Below are positions 37,503 through 49,351 of a DNA stretch of 64,000 bases, in pieces. The position numbers were made by a program, and so were the translations under genes. The notes beneath the pieces were generated by a model. The model was not told where the DNA came from. It did no database searches and saw nothing but the letters and a program-made list of their open reading frames with translations. Numbering within the stretch: position 1 is the stretch's first letter; the number at the start of each line of letters is the position of its first letter. The stretch is from Diploscapter coronatus (lineage: Eukaryota; Nematoda; Chromadorea; Rhabditida; Rhabditidae): the NCBI GenBank assembly GCA_964036155.1, contig OZ038422.1, positions 59,295,201 through 59,359,200 on the forward strand. The letters run 5' to 3'.

Positions 37503-38494
37503 TAGACCAAGAAATGGCAAGATCACTGCGTCATTTCTTCGTATTACCTCTCATTAGTTATAGAATTCGATAGTAGAGTGGATACAAATTTTGTATTTTC
37601 GATTGGTGCAAAGTGCGTTATGCATGAGTAGAGTGGTGAAATGAAAGTACATGCTCCTTTCTCCGTCAGTATACAACAAACCTATGCAATTCCTTAATTT
37701 ACTGATAATTACCTCCAGACAGTGTGCGTGAAGATCACATCATTCCCTGCCATTCTCAGATGAATATTCCGACGGCAAATTATCCTTTAATGATGAGATA
37801 CATTAATGGCAAAAAGCCACGTATATAAATGTTGGGATATAATTTCTGCTCAGCTGTTTGAACGCTAACATGTTTGTTTCTTTCCGAGTTTCACAGTTTT
37901 ACCAATTCAATATCGACTTTATTTTTGTGGAACTTCATGGCCTATCTAGAAATTTGATTAAATCATTTACGAACCAGAATATTCACTACTTATAGATCTT
38001 ATAATCCATTTCTAAGTATCCCATTTTCACTATTTGATAAATATGAACGATAAGATCAGGCTATCCTCTCTCTATAATTGTTACCATAGCAATAGTTTTG
38101 TGTAAGTTTCACATCTTCAGGATGCTTCCCCGCTTTGTCCTCCCTCTATCCTCTCATGACTCTATCTCTTATCTTTATCCCTTATCATTCTACCTCCACA
38201 ATCCAATATCTCTAAATCCGTCATCCGCACCAGGGTCTCATTCTCGTTCGATCTCCCTTTGCTAATGCTCAATCTTATCACCCATTCATTATTTCATGGT
38301 TGTGTAAAACCATCATTTTACGTCACCTATAATTCCCAATTAGGATTTACGTAAATTGCGTATTTTCGTTCTGATTCATCATTTAATTAATTAGATTAAA
38401 TTATGATAATACTCCATAGAATCATTACTATTTGTATCATTTTAAATGTTGCACGATTTTAAGTATTCTAATTTTCAGTCTGTAATCAACGAAG

Positions 38495-41400
38495 ATGACT
38501 GCCGACCCTCGGATACCATGGAACTACACTTTGCCGAACAATAATCTAGCAAGGACTATGGAGGTAAATTTTAAAATAATGCAATACAAGGAACACAAAA
38601 GGTTTAGAAGCATTTACATAAGAACGGCTGTTTGGAAACCTCGAGATCACAAAAAACGAAACATAGGCGAAATAGTATAGGGCTAGGGTAGGGGATATGG
38701 GATGATAGGCTTTCATTTTTCATATTATTTCTCAGTGTCTCGTGGTCTCGTGGTTTCCAAGTTACCCATAAGAATAATGAATTGAAATGTTTGTTTATTA
38801 GGTTAGAATTGTTAGAATCTCTTTGATTGACGGGATATTCTTAACTAACATAATAAATTTCCTCCGAGATGACCGAAAATTTTTGTATCAGAATAGTGTA
38901 GCGAACTCTCTAAAATCTGGTGACGTTTCGAAACATTTCTTTGGCCCTGTATATGGAGCTTGATTAAAGTTCCATTACGCTTTTCTATTGATAGATTCAG
39001 CATCAGAGATCTCACCGGAAAATCTTGAATAGAGATTATTTTTATTTCTGCAGCGTTTAATCCAGCACAATATAAAGCGCCTAAATGGTCAATGAGTAAA
39101 CGCGTTAATTTATGACACGATATAATTAGATCTCTATCAATTACTCGGAAGACAAATAATTTATAAACTAATCTTAAAGGTCGTCGTCACAAGGTTATGT
39201 AAATGAAGTGTCCCGCTCAATTTAGATGTTATTTTATGTCTTTGATTTCAGGAGTGCATAACTTCGCTAGCTAAACAAGGCATTAATTGGACCGTTTCTG
39301 GGACAGGTAAAATAAAAATAGCACAGAAGGATTAATCGGAAAAGAGATTAGGGTTCTAACGGTCCTGCTTGTATTTTGTGAACCGACTCGATCCGATCCC
39401 GAAATTGAATTTTCAAATACATGACGTTTCGCGAATCTTAGATACGAAATGCATAGGAATTAGTTTCTAGAGCCATTTGTGAAGCTGAAAATTGGTTATT
39501 TCGTGAAAAATCGTGTATTAATGCTTTTGAAAGCCTTGGATTAAATCGGACTTGAACTTTTAAAAACGTCGAAGGCCGGGCCGAAGGTTTTCGGCCAGTT
39601 TAGAATCCTGAAGAGAATCAACGAATTTTAATAAATTGATACATCCTTCTTCATTGATTAATATGGAAATAGTGATTTTTTAGTTTAACAACAATTGATC
39701 AAATTGTCATAATTCTTCAGAAAATTATTTAGGTGTAGACGAGGGTGGCCTCTGGTGCAATGCCACGTGGGATACCGTACTTTGTTGGCCACCTATTCCT
39801 GCCAACACAAGTATCACTCTACCTTGTCCGGCTATGAAAGGACTCGATCCCAAAAGTAAGCTCATTTAGAAAATTCCTTCTTTCCTCTTGAATTTTAAAA
39901 TTTATCTCAATTCTTCTACTAACCATCTCTTGTATTGGAATGTCCTTTGTGAATTCGAACAAAATTCGAAGGCCGTCTTTCTTTTTAAGTTTCGTTGTTC
40001 GTCTTCTCTTCATGACTAATTGAAAATTGAAAATCATAACATTTACCAGAAAGCATTATCGAATTAATTTTAAAAATCATATTTTACGAAATTAAAGAAT
40101 TGAATTTATCCGACCACTTTTGGATTCATTTTAACGACTTCACTATTTTGTTCGTCAAAGATTAATATCAACCAGATTGCCACTTATTTGGGGACAGTGC
40201 TCGAAATTTTTGTTTTGAGATCGATGAATTTATTTGAATGTATTCAGATTTGCTCGAAGAGTATGCAAGAAATGCAAGAAAAAATCAAGGAATGTAAAAA
40301 ATACGTGAAAATGCAGAATGAGATTTAGTTTTCGAGCACTGTTTATTGGTATTTTAATTCTAGCATTGATTTATTCTAAAAATGTACATTATTTTATTAT
40401 TTACTCTAGCTTCTAAGATTGTTTTTTATTGAAATATACTTCTTGTAGACGCTATTTCGAACTTTCATAGAAATAATTCTTTTTTTTTTTTTAGAAATTT
40501 AGTGATCATTTGCGTTTTAAATTCTATTTTAGAAGTTTCTATTCTATTTTTCCTATTTGCGATTTGCCATTATCATCCCCTTTTCTAGTGGCTTTTCCGC
40601 TGAATCGGTAGTTGATTAACTCGACTTGTTACAAGAGTTCAACCACTGATTCTTATATCTCTGCTTCTAACCCATTTTCTGGTGATAGTAGTGAAAATTA
40701 CCTATTTAGACCTTACATTTTTCAAAAACCCTCTTCCTTCCAAACGAATTCATCAAAATGAGAGATTACTTGGTTCGTATATAGAATCGGTCTCAAAGAT
40801 GTGCGACGCAACAGGCCGCTGGATGGGGAAGAAGCCGGGTGTCTACGAGAATGCCTGGGGATGGACTAATTTCACAGGCAAATGATGTTTCATGATAGCT
40901 TACAGCAGTTTCAAATATGGGCGTGATTACCGTTATTTTAGCGAGGATGATCAGAGAAATGATTTTGGACATTCCAAAACAGTGTAATTGGCTTTCTTTA
41001 GAAGCAGATACAGCTCAGGAATTAACAAGGGCAGAATTCTGTTCATCCTTGTTTTAAGCCACCATAATTGTGCTAAATATTTGGAACAATTTGTAAACTT
41101 ATCATGTAAACTTCACCTCAATTCCAGGCTGCTTCATGCTCGACTACGAGGACGTCAAAGTACGCGTAAAATCAGACTCATTTAAATTCGCTAATTATCG
41201 ACAAATTAACTGCGAATTACACACGAGAATGAGTTGCGCCGCTGCACTAAGCAAATGGCCCCTAACACTATCTGTCGACTTTGAATGAATAGATAAATGC
41301 TAGTTGGCGGGAATTTATGAAATAGTTAGGGAAAAGTTCAAACTAATTTGTACATTTTTCATCTTATAAATTCCTGCCAACCAACACTATCGAGTGTTTA

Positions 41401-44400
41401 GCTATTTTGCTCCTTTAGCAGATTTCTGTCCTATAGCGTGTGCATAATATTCGAGTTCTGTCAAAATTAAAATTTTTAAAATGTAGAAAAATTTTGACGA
41501 AACTCCTCAGCTTCTTTAATATGGGTTTCCTCACTGACTGCATGATTCTATCCTCTGTTCTGCTTACAAAATTAGTTTGAATGTCCGTCCTTTCAATTAT
41601 TTCATAACTTCCTGAGCTGTTTTACGTCGAATAGCTTATTTGGCGTAGAATATTCCGGATAGTCATATTTATTCCAATTGCCTGTGTTTCCTCCATGCAA
41701 CCTCTGTCCCTCTATAACTATCACTGCCCTTCTATGTGCTAACACTTCATCCAAATCAAATTCTCACAAATCACGACGCTTCTTCTCAAAACTTGGCAAA
41801 TTTGCAACTCACACAAGAATTAGCTACCACTTATAGAAATCATCTCAATCGTCACTCTCACTAAAACTAAGGGATATTGGTGAAAATTTTGCAAATATGA
41901 AAGCCGTAGAGCTGAACCGAGAATACTTCGACTTTTGAGAAATCAAGATCCGAATTGCTTTTGCGTCAGCTGCAGAAGAATTATCATGCAATTTGTTCAA
42001 TATAATAAAAATTTCGCCAACATCCCCACTCTAAATATAAAAATGCGAAATCACAAATCACGAATCACTCTTTTCCCCTCTCTCCAATCTTCTCCAAATC
42101 AATTAAAGTCATAGCTAGTTTGGTGCTGTTTGCAGAAAATGTGACGAAGGCGTGTGCTGCTGAAGGCTATTGGCTGGGTAAGCCGGGCGAGCCGCTCTTC
42201 AGCCGAGGCCCCGGAGGGTGGACCGACTACTCCATGTGGATATATTCGATCCATATCTATCGTAAATCCAATCATTTCAGGTGTTTCACGGAGGAGTTGT
42301 ACTACATCTACACAAACCTCAACTCCGAGTCTTTAGCGGTCAATTTTATATTTGAAAAGCAACAACAACAACAAAGCAATCGGGTCTTTGAGTTGTCAAG
42401 AATTCTAAAAACTCAAGGACTCTAGATCGTGTTTACATGAACTAAGATTAGAGATTTAGTTCAGATTCACATCTTTCATTGTGTAACCCACATCTCACCC
42501 CCTACTGCGTGACTTCGTGATTCACAGCCACCAGCGCTTAGATTTTGCATCTCGATAGATAGTTCCAGAGTTCGACGAAATTATTCTAATTGTCGAATTC
42601 TGCAATTATCTCTACCAAGTCTTACATTAATTATCCGAATTTCACTTGTTCACATTCATAATTTCCCATCTTTCCCTTCCCTTTCCAACTCACTGCATGT
42701 GGCCACCAGCCAACACGGCAGCTTCAATTTTAGTGCGGCTTTGTTTCGGTCAGAAAACGTTTCCTTCAAATTTCGAAATACGCTTTTTCAAACAAAACCA
42801 GAAAGCGGTCTGTTTTCGAAATGTTCTCTGATCGAAATTGCTTTGTTATGACGCGCTTTGGGATAACAATGTACCTGAGTTTTTGAAAATAACCTATTTG
42901 AAGATCGAGGAAATAAGGGATTAATTTTAGATCGCCCAGGAAGTGGCTCAGAAAGCGAGGAACATCGAATTCGTCGGACTCGGACTGTCGCTCATTTCTC
43001 TAACCATTTCCATTTTCATTATCACTTATTTCAGGTAGAATATTTTTTCGATTCAAACTCTGCGGAAAAAGATACACTGTACGGTACCGGCCTGTACAGG
43101 TTACGGTTCCCAAGTAGACTTTTCAAACAGAGTTTTGGGATAAACTTCTTGAGCAGAAAGGTGGTCTGGGTTGTGAATAAGAGTTCGGCGAGAAAAAATT
43201 AAAAAAAAAAAATTCTCTGACTCGAAAAAATAGCAAAAATCCATCACTCAAAATGAGCACATTTTCATAAATCAAATATTGCCTGTTCGCGGGTATTTTA
43301 ACCTAATTTTTGGCACAGAATCATTTAATCAAATTTATCATCGCTCTACACTAGGTCTTTTATGGCATTTTGGATCTAAAGGGTACTTCCTCCCCAAATT
43401 TCCTATTCCAAACTATCACGCTTCTATCAAAAACGCCTTTTGCAAGGGAACGAAGCTTGTACTTCATTAAGGTTTAGAAGAAATTTTAATTCCAACATTT
43501 TCAAATTAACTACTTTATTATGTTTATGTTAAATCGTCTCATTGAATATTTTCGCATCCATCTAAAGTTGTAATTTCAGACGCTTGCGAGTATTCCGTAA
43601 CCTGATGCATTTGCACTTGATGATTGCGATTCTAATGGTCACTATCATTCGACTAATCATTTACATCGATCTGATAGTTGGGGGCAATTACGGCGGGCCT
43701 CACAGCAATTCCAACGACGGAAAGACTATTAACACCATGGTACATCATTATATTCCTGATGTATTACTAAAATTCTAAACATTAACGTCAAACCATTACA
43801 TATCACTCTGAAATGATATAACCTATGACATATGCAGCTTTTCAACGCATAGGATATTATCGCGTCACAATATTTCCAGATAGAATATTCACTCCAATTC
43901 CGAATTTGAAACTTTCAGCCAATAGTCTGTGAAATGATGTACCTCTTGTTGGAATACTTCAAAACGGTCTCATTCATGTGGATGTTTCTAGGTATTCATT
44001 TTAGACGACTTTGTTTCTAAATTATGTGCATTTAGAAGGTTTCAACCTGCATAATTTGGTCGTATTATCGGTGTTCAACGCCGACCCACAACTTATGCCG
44101 TACGTCATCGTGGGATATGGTTAGTCGACTTTTCTTTATATTTGTACTGTGCGTCATTTTCATCACAAGAAGAAGATAGTTTTCGGCAACAAATTACTCA
44201 CAACTATATTTTATGGAGAAAAATATTTAAAAAAAAAAAAAAAAAACCAATACATTGTTTTCTTCAGGAGCCCCTTTCTTAAACGTCGTCATATGGCTAT
44301 TATTCATGTCTTGGAAAAAGGGTTGGAAGGTAGGATGAGATTTTTCAATTTTTCTACAACTCATAATTCAGCTTGAACACTGTCTCGGTCCGTATTATCT

Positions 44401-46460
44401 GGAAGCGGAATTCCGGATCCTGAACGGTCCCAGGATGCTCGAATTGTTCATGAGCTTCTTCTTCATCTTCAACATCATTCGAGTCCTGTGGACGAAAGTA
44501 TCCGAGCCGCATCAGGCGGGCGATCAGGACAGAATATGGTCATTAGAGAATTCTAGTCGATGGTATTGTTAAGTCGGCCGCATTAGAAGAATTGAACTTG
44601 AAAGCAGAACGTGATGCCCACAGATGATTTTTTGCATAGGGAAGATAAGGTGAAGAGCGTGAAGGATGGTGAAGAGAAAGAATTTTAGATGCGCTTCTCA
44701 AAAAAACTTCAGCAGACTTGGAAGAAGATGAATTAGTAAATTTTGAACGTAACTAATTTGATACATTCTGCTCGCAAAAGAGTCGAAAAATTACAACCAT
44801 TTCCTCTTCACGACTCAATAGATGCAATCTTCTATCCGACTTAACAAAACCAATGCCTAAACTTGGGATAGAAATGAATGCTAAAGTCAGATATAATGTG
44901 GAAGCGATTAGTAATTGTGAAGACTTCTCTCATTTTTATTTCACTTTATTAATTCAATAATCCTGACTGTTGATCATTTTCTATTTCGGGCTCAGGACGG
45001 TGAAATGATCTATTGGAATTTTAAACAAACAAATTCTTCTTCCAGGAAAAGTGTGAAAGCTGCATTGATGTTGTGCTTCCTGCTAGGACTACCCAATATT
45101 ATGCAGACGATACCTTTCACGCCAACAAGAGACAATATCATGGTTCACTATTCCCCATGATTTCTAAAACTATCTGATCTTTTCAGATTTTCGCGGTATG
45201 GACATATTTTGCATCATTCACCTATATGTACCAGGGTTTATTCATAGCGATCATCTATTGCTTCATAAATAAAGAGGTAATTTTCGTCGTCTACTCTTTT
45301 TCAAATAAGTTCTTGACAATTTAGGTCACAACGGTACTCAAAAATGCCTATTATCGCTACCGACTTCAACATACAAGTCAAAGCGATCTGAGACGGGGTT
45401 CGAAAAGTTTAGCCTCGAGATACAAAGCCAAAAATGGGCAGGTCTGTTCTGATAGAGCCATTGATAAAGATTTATAGATCATAGACTTTCATAAATTTAT
45501 CAGTGACGGAAGGCAATTCGGAACTATCGCCACGTCGCTACTTAAAAGGATAGAATGTGAAAGCGAGAGCGCGTTTCCCTACACTCTCCTTACCCTTAAC
45601 CCTATTCGTTAAGTGGCGACATTTCCGAATGGTCTAACAGAAGATTATTAAAGTCACAATTCTACGCTTCCGTGTGTGCAACGGATTTACTTGTCTTCAA
45701 TAATATGGACCATTTATACTTCTATTCTAGGTGACAATGGTCACCGTCGTGAATAATAACGAAAATTCGAGTCCGCAAACGGGCAGAAGCAAGAAGGGCA
45801 GCGGTGATTCGACAACAAAACTCATGCTTGGTGTGCCGGTAAATTGTTTATTTTTTCCTAAAATGATAATTTGGATTTGTTCAAATGAAATAACAAGACA
45901 AGTCCCCACCACCATAAATTATGCGACGGAATTGAGCCTTGAATTCTCGGATTTTTTTTTTAAGTTAATGAACCCAAAAGCTTTTTCCCACTACTTTTTC
46001 ATTCAAAATCTTCCTAACTTTATTCTCTTCACTACCCCCTAGCGTTCCCGGAAACGTTTACTTTTTTCGAGCTTCTCAGCACCCCCTTTTAAAACCTCTT
46101 GCTTGTCATCCAGGACAATGGAAAAAATCTAACCCGCTACCATGGAAGGAGATACGCATTTTTGAGTTATATGCTCTATCAGCAGAGGTGAGAGAGCATT
46201 AGAAACGAGGAGGTTTTGAGAAGCTCGAAAAAGTAAACGTTCCTGGGAAAACTTTTATAACTATAACTAAAAATATCGTCAGTTTCCTTCATTTCCAAGT
46301 CATCTGTTAAAATTTATATGGCTTTCAGAACCACGATGAGAACTCGTCATGTAATGGCTACGGTACGACAGTCTCAGAAAGGACACCATTGAACGAGGCA
46401 GATATGGAGGAGATGAAGAAAGGCCAGATACTCACCTCGTTCATCTCTCTCGCACTCTAG
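38495..46460 (+). CDS. pdfr-1: Class B (secretin-family) GPCR of the PDF-receptor type
   Basis: Exons joining in phase: 38495-38563, 39252-39306, 39733-39855, one of two alternative pairs (40785-40877 + 41128-41159, or 42136-42235 + 42281-42338), 42931-43034, 43580-43739, 43919-43991, 44036-44119, 44268-44329, 44372-44538, 45046-45142, 45187-45276, 45325-45441, 45731-45838, 46329-46460; 532 or 521 residues. The hormone-receptor domain (about residues 45-117) has CNATWDTVLCWPP and PCPAMKGLDPK. Seven membrane segments follow: TM2 ends RLIIYID, TM3 has LLEYFKTVSFMWMFLEG, loop 3 region has NIIRVLWTK, TM6 LGLPN, TM7 YQGLFIAIIYCFINKEV. LLEY.(R/K)T..FMWMF.EG and RL..YID are shared with insect PDFR, which favours it over calcitonin or CRF receptors. 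PDF receptors are neuronal, Gs-coupled and control locomotion and arousal in nematodes. The tail is Ser/Lys-rich. This start lacks a signal peptide. AATAAA lies at 46,701. Confidence 0.9.
38564..39251 (+). other. Intron of the PDF-receptor gene carrying a MITE-like element
   Basis: Between the 38,495 start exon and the 39,252 exon, both phase 0. Holds the family A inverted-repeat copy at 38,631-38,763; nothing else recognised. Confidence 0.7.
38631..38763 (+). mobile_element. MITE-like inverted-repeat element, family A, copy 2
   Basis: Left arm TTTGGAAACCTCGAGATCAC; right arm reads TTGGAAACCACGAGACCAC on the other strand. Interior GCGAAATAGTATAGGG and CATATTATTTCTC match copies 1, 3 and 5. 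Lies wholly in a receptor intron. Confidence 0.7.
40785..41159 (+). CDS. pdfr-1: Alternative exon pair A of the PDF receptor (hormone-domain C-terminal half)
   Basis: Exons 4a (40,785-40,877) and 5a (41,128-41,159) encode 42 residues with KSVSKMCDATGRWMGKK, GWGWTNFTGCF and LDYEDVK. The pair enters in phase 1 after ...LDPK and leaves in phase 0 before IAQEV, the same as pair B, but its internal intron is phase 1. That intron begins with GC (ACAG|gcaaat), a weak donor; if it were not spliced, translation would stop after FTGK. It supplies the last two conserved cysteines of the hormone-receptor fold and the WTN.T motif. Confidence 0.85.
41160..42135 (+). other. Spacer between the alternative exon pairs, with a strong hairpin
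   Basis: No exon between 5a and 4b. A stem of about 20 bp pairs 41,301-41,320 (AGTTGGCGGGAATTTATGA) with 41,364-41,384 on a loop of about 40 nt. Nine-base direct repeats AACACTATC lie at 41,264-41,272 and 41,383-41,391. Long A/C/T-rich tracts precede exon 4b. Confidence 0.6.
42136..42338 (+). CDS. pdfr-1: Alternative exon pair B of the PDF receptor (hormone-domain C-terminal half)
   Basis: Exons 4b (42,136-42,235) and 5b (42,281-42,338) encode 53 residues with KNVTKACAAEGYWLGK, GGWTDYSMCF and TNLNSESLA. Homologous to pair A (same cysteine positions, (R/Y)W(M/L)GK and WT(N/D)(F/Y)), but 11 residues longer with an added Gly/Pro-rich segment. Entry phase 1 and exit phase 0 match pair A; the internal 45-bp intron is phase 2. 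Mixed use of 4a with 5b, or inclusion of both pairs, would shift the frame. Confidence 0.9.
45515..45632 (+). mobile_element. Short inverted-repeat element in a PDF-receptor intron
   Basis: AATTCGGAACTATCGCCAC (45,515) is inverted at the right end as ATTCGGAAATGTCGCCAC. The interior CCTACACTCTCC and CCCTTAACCC recalls sequence near 52,210. Lies in the intron 45,442-45,730. Confidence 0.6.
46045..46250 (+). mobile_element. Foldback element in the last PDF-receptor intron
   Basis: Left arm CCCGGAAACGTTTACTTTTT with CGAGCTTCTCA; right arm, read on the other strand, CCCAGGAACGTTTACTTTTT with CGAGCTTCTCA. Arms of about 35 bp enclose about 135 bp without coding capacity. Confidence 0.75.
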
Positions 46461-46700
46461 TCATCGTTCGACACAGGGCTGGCTAACTTAGTCACATTAA
46501 ACGGATAAAATACCAATGAATAGTCAAAAGTCCTGAATGGCCTCTTCTGGGTTGTATTTTCTGAAGGGCTTTCCAGAATATCAATTTGGAATTTAGAATT
46601 CGCAAGAAAAAACAATAACGTCTAATTAGAGATAATTCCACATTAAACTTTATAAATCACCAATACTTTGTTATTCTTTGATTTTCTCTCTGGAAAGCCT

Positions 46701-46706
46701 AATAAA
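46701..46706 (+). terminator. Poly(A) signal of the PDF-receptor gene
   Basis: AATAAA about 240 nt after the stop codon at 46,458-46,460. Confidence 0.6.
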
Positions 46707-46710
46707 ATTG

Positions 46711-47978
46711 TCTGTATCGTCGCTCATTCTCGTTTCTCCCCGACTTCTGCGTGATTCATTTGAAAACGATTACGGTGTCTCGCCCAATACTGGCTAAAAA
46801 TGGGTACTTGTGATTTTTGAAAATTTTTATCAATTTATTCTGGATAACCTTATGTTCTTAAATTTTGAATCATCATCCAAATCTATTCATTCTGCATACA
46901 TCAAAATGAATGTTAGATGTAATACGTTCATCATTACTTCTATGAAATGCCATGATTTCTGTACAATTTTATATGATATGATTTCAAAACATCTAAATCA
47001 TAGCCGAATGCTAACTTTTCCAAAAATATTTGCAAAATCGATATTTTAAAGACTAGCTAAAATCGCAGATATTTTTCCGCTCAACTCTGGGCATTATTCT
47101 CGTATCATCGCGCGTTGTGCATTTGTGGGTATTTTGCATTCATTTTCATCGTGTTTATCGATTTATGGTCATTTCATTTCACTGTTATTTATTATTTACC
47201 CTTTCCTGACAATTTGTGAAACGAATTTACCGATTCTTTCTGTACAACAATGAATTTCTCTCTTCGACAATGAAAAACCTCGTTATCTTGCCTCTGCTAA
47301 CTTTGAATTTACCGATGAAATACATAATAAAGGTTATGAATACTGAGTATCTGCACTTCTTCAAATGGTACAATTTTTCAGGCTAATAATAGGCTTTATT
47401 TAGTGCATCTGTTAATTTAAATTAGTCGAAAATCATTATATGAATTAAGTAATAAATTCCTTATTCGAAGATAGCATGAGGCGTTTCGGCAATAACTCGC
47501 ATGCAAAGCTACTTCCATTATATAATTTAGTAAGCATTTTCAAGGAAGGCCAATTTTCAAATTTTAATTTCAAGATCAAATTCTTAGATAAACTACCAAA
47601 ATCAGCGATGGCGATTTCAAAAATAAAGTCTATTTTCAACTTCGATCTCAAAAAATGATCGAAACTAGCATAAAATCGATAGGTTAGGTATGACACCTTC
47701 AATTTACCATTGAACCAAAGTTGTTGACCCAAAAATCGAAATTTTTATTTTGAGGGTTAGATCCCACAATATTTATACCAATTGATAGAACTCATCAAAC
47801 TGAGAAACTTTTGTGAAGACACCTCATGGTTATCTATTATGGTATGCGTGGTATGGAGGTTTGAATGGATCAGACCCACGAAAATGACAAAAATATTCAA
47901 AAATTCGTAACTTTTCGAAAATCTTTTATAGCAAGTTTTCTTTGTACCTCGTGTTATCAGTCAAAATGTAAAAATTCC
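46711..47978. other. Intergenic region, nothing recognised
   Basis: A/T-rich, with only short unconnected open frames on both strands; no exon chain. Confidence 0.5.
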
Positions 47979-48960
47979 TAAATTTGATCCCACCTAGCCT
48001 CGCTTACTTTTGGGGGCGAGGCCTGGTCTCTCCATTTTTGTGATTAGGGCCCATGGGTGTATCTACCTATATGGGTTTGGTTCGGATCCGGGACATTTTG
48101 CAATTGTCCGGACCCTCATTTCAGTTATTCGCGGAATGGCTCTTAAGTAATTGTGGGCTAATTATCAGTAATTAAAGGTTTTCGACATTCATCTACACAA
48201 TGGTAACAAAGAAAACCCGAAAAGTTGCGTTTCTGCATTACAGGTAGTTTTTCCTTAAGTATAGAAAGAAAAAGAGGCGAGATTTGCCCACTAGACTCTT
48301 TTACTCTGTCTCAAAGCACTGTGATACTCATAACTTCGAGGTCGAATACGTCCATTGCGATATGAATATTTTAATTTTTTGGTATATCATCATTTTAAAG
48401 CTAAATATGCGAGATAGGATAAATCTGATGGAGTTTTGAAATTAGGATATGCAGAAATTTGCACTATTTCTCATTTATAAGAATTTCTTATGACTTTTTA
48501 TTTAAAATTTCCAAACTCAATTTCGATCAGTATTGGATAGGAGTAGTTTTCCACATTATTTTTTTAAAGATATTTTTAAAATGAAACTACCAAATATTAT
48601 TCCCAACTTCCTATTGTATGTCAGCACAACATGATTAATACTAGACTGCAAAATTGACTTAAAAATAAATGCGAAACTCATGATTTTCATTATTTGATTA
48701 ATTATATCCGTAACCATGGGTCGAATTTTTTTGCTAACGAAGTCATATAAGACCATTAAATATGCATTATGATTAATCAGAGTTGTGTTGGAATGTCTTA
48801 AGAGGGTGTAGTTATAAGACCCGAACAACTGTCTGCATTTCAGAAAAAGTCTCACAAATCGTGATTTGATTATAGAAGTGGATACCCCTTATGGGTTCTA
48901 ATCACAAAACCGAGGAGACAAGGTCTCGCCCCCACAAATGGGCGGAGCTATGCTAATTTG
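47979..48960. mobile_element. About 1-kb non-autonomous element with 70-80 bp inverted termini
   Basis: The left end (47,979-48,061) and right end (48,880-48,960) are inverted copies: both carry GGGGGCGAG(G/A)CC, TGGTCTC/TTGTCTC, TTTTGTGATTAG and CCCAT when read inward. The roughly 820-bp interior contains no transposase-like frame. Looks like a deletion derivative or MITE of a DNA transposon. Confidence 0.65.
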
Positions 48961-49351
48961 AAAATCGCGATTTATATGAAAAAGTGTTCTCAACGTAAAT
49001 TAACGGATACCATAGGGTTATTCCCCATGAAAAACTGCATCGAAATCAGCAAGGGAAATTGAGAAAAAGGGCATTCATTTTTCGAACCAAATTTCCCAGA
49101 GTTTTCGATTTTGCACATCAGGACAAAATTGCCTTTCTATCCATGTGTGGTTTGTAGGGTTGATTTTGCTTGGATGTTGAGAAATAAGCGTTCACAGACG
49201 AACACATTTTATAAGGTACTAATAGAGAGAGTGAGAGATAGTCTAGGCTACGGTGGCCTAAACCATGCATAATATAACTAAGGCTAGATTTCCGTCATAT
49301 GTTCGAATCTTCCAAAATCACCCTCCAATTTAGGTTCGCTCAATAGTAGAA
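48961..49351 (+). other. Upstream region of the SRX gene
   Basis: No gene. An acceptor-like AATTTAG at 49,327-49,333 lies 18 nt before the ATG, with no stop between them, so a spliced leader or an unseen upstream exon could join here. Confidence 0.45.

Larger units (their letters stand above)
22966..38478 (+). other. About 15.5 kb without recognisable exons (putative first intron of the PDF receptor)
   Basis: A/T-rich sequence on the sense strand, with no exon that matches the donor at 22,965 or the later receptor phases. It holds a 36-bp tandem repeat (28,348), an inverted-repeat element (28,448-28,565), a GATTT run near 26,925-26,940, and a diverged 50-bp direct repeat (37,198 and 37,453). 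Many short open frames show no domain or codon signature. Confidence 0.5.

Noticed and set aside
38479..38545. Reading SVINEDDCRPSDTMELHF as a continuation of the exon at 22,870
   Set aside because: In phase 0 it runs into TAA before the donor; only the ATG at 38,495 leads into the receptor frame.
41160..41284. Extension of exon 5a past its donor
   Set aside because: Open to a stop at 41,284 but lacks receptor-like sequence; the gtacgc donor restores the phase needed for TM1.
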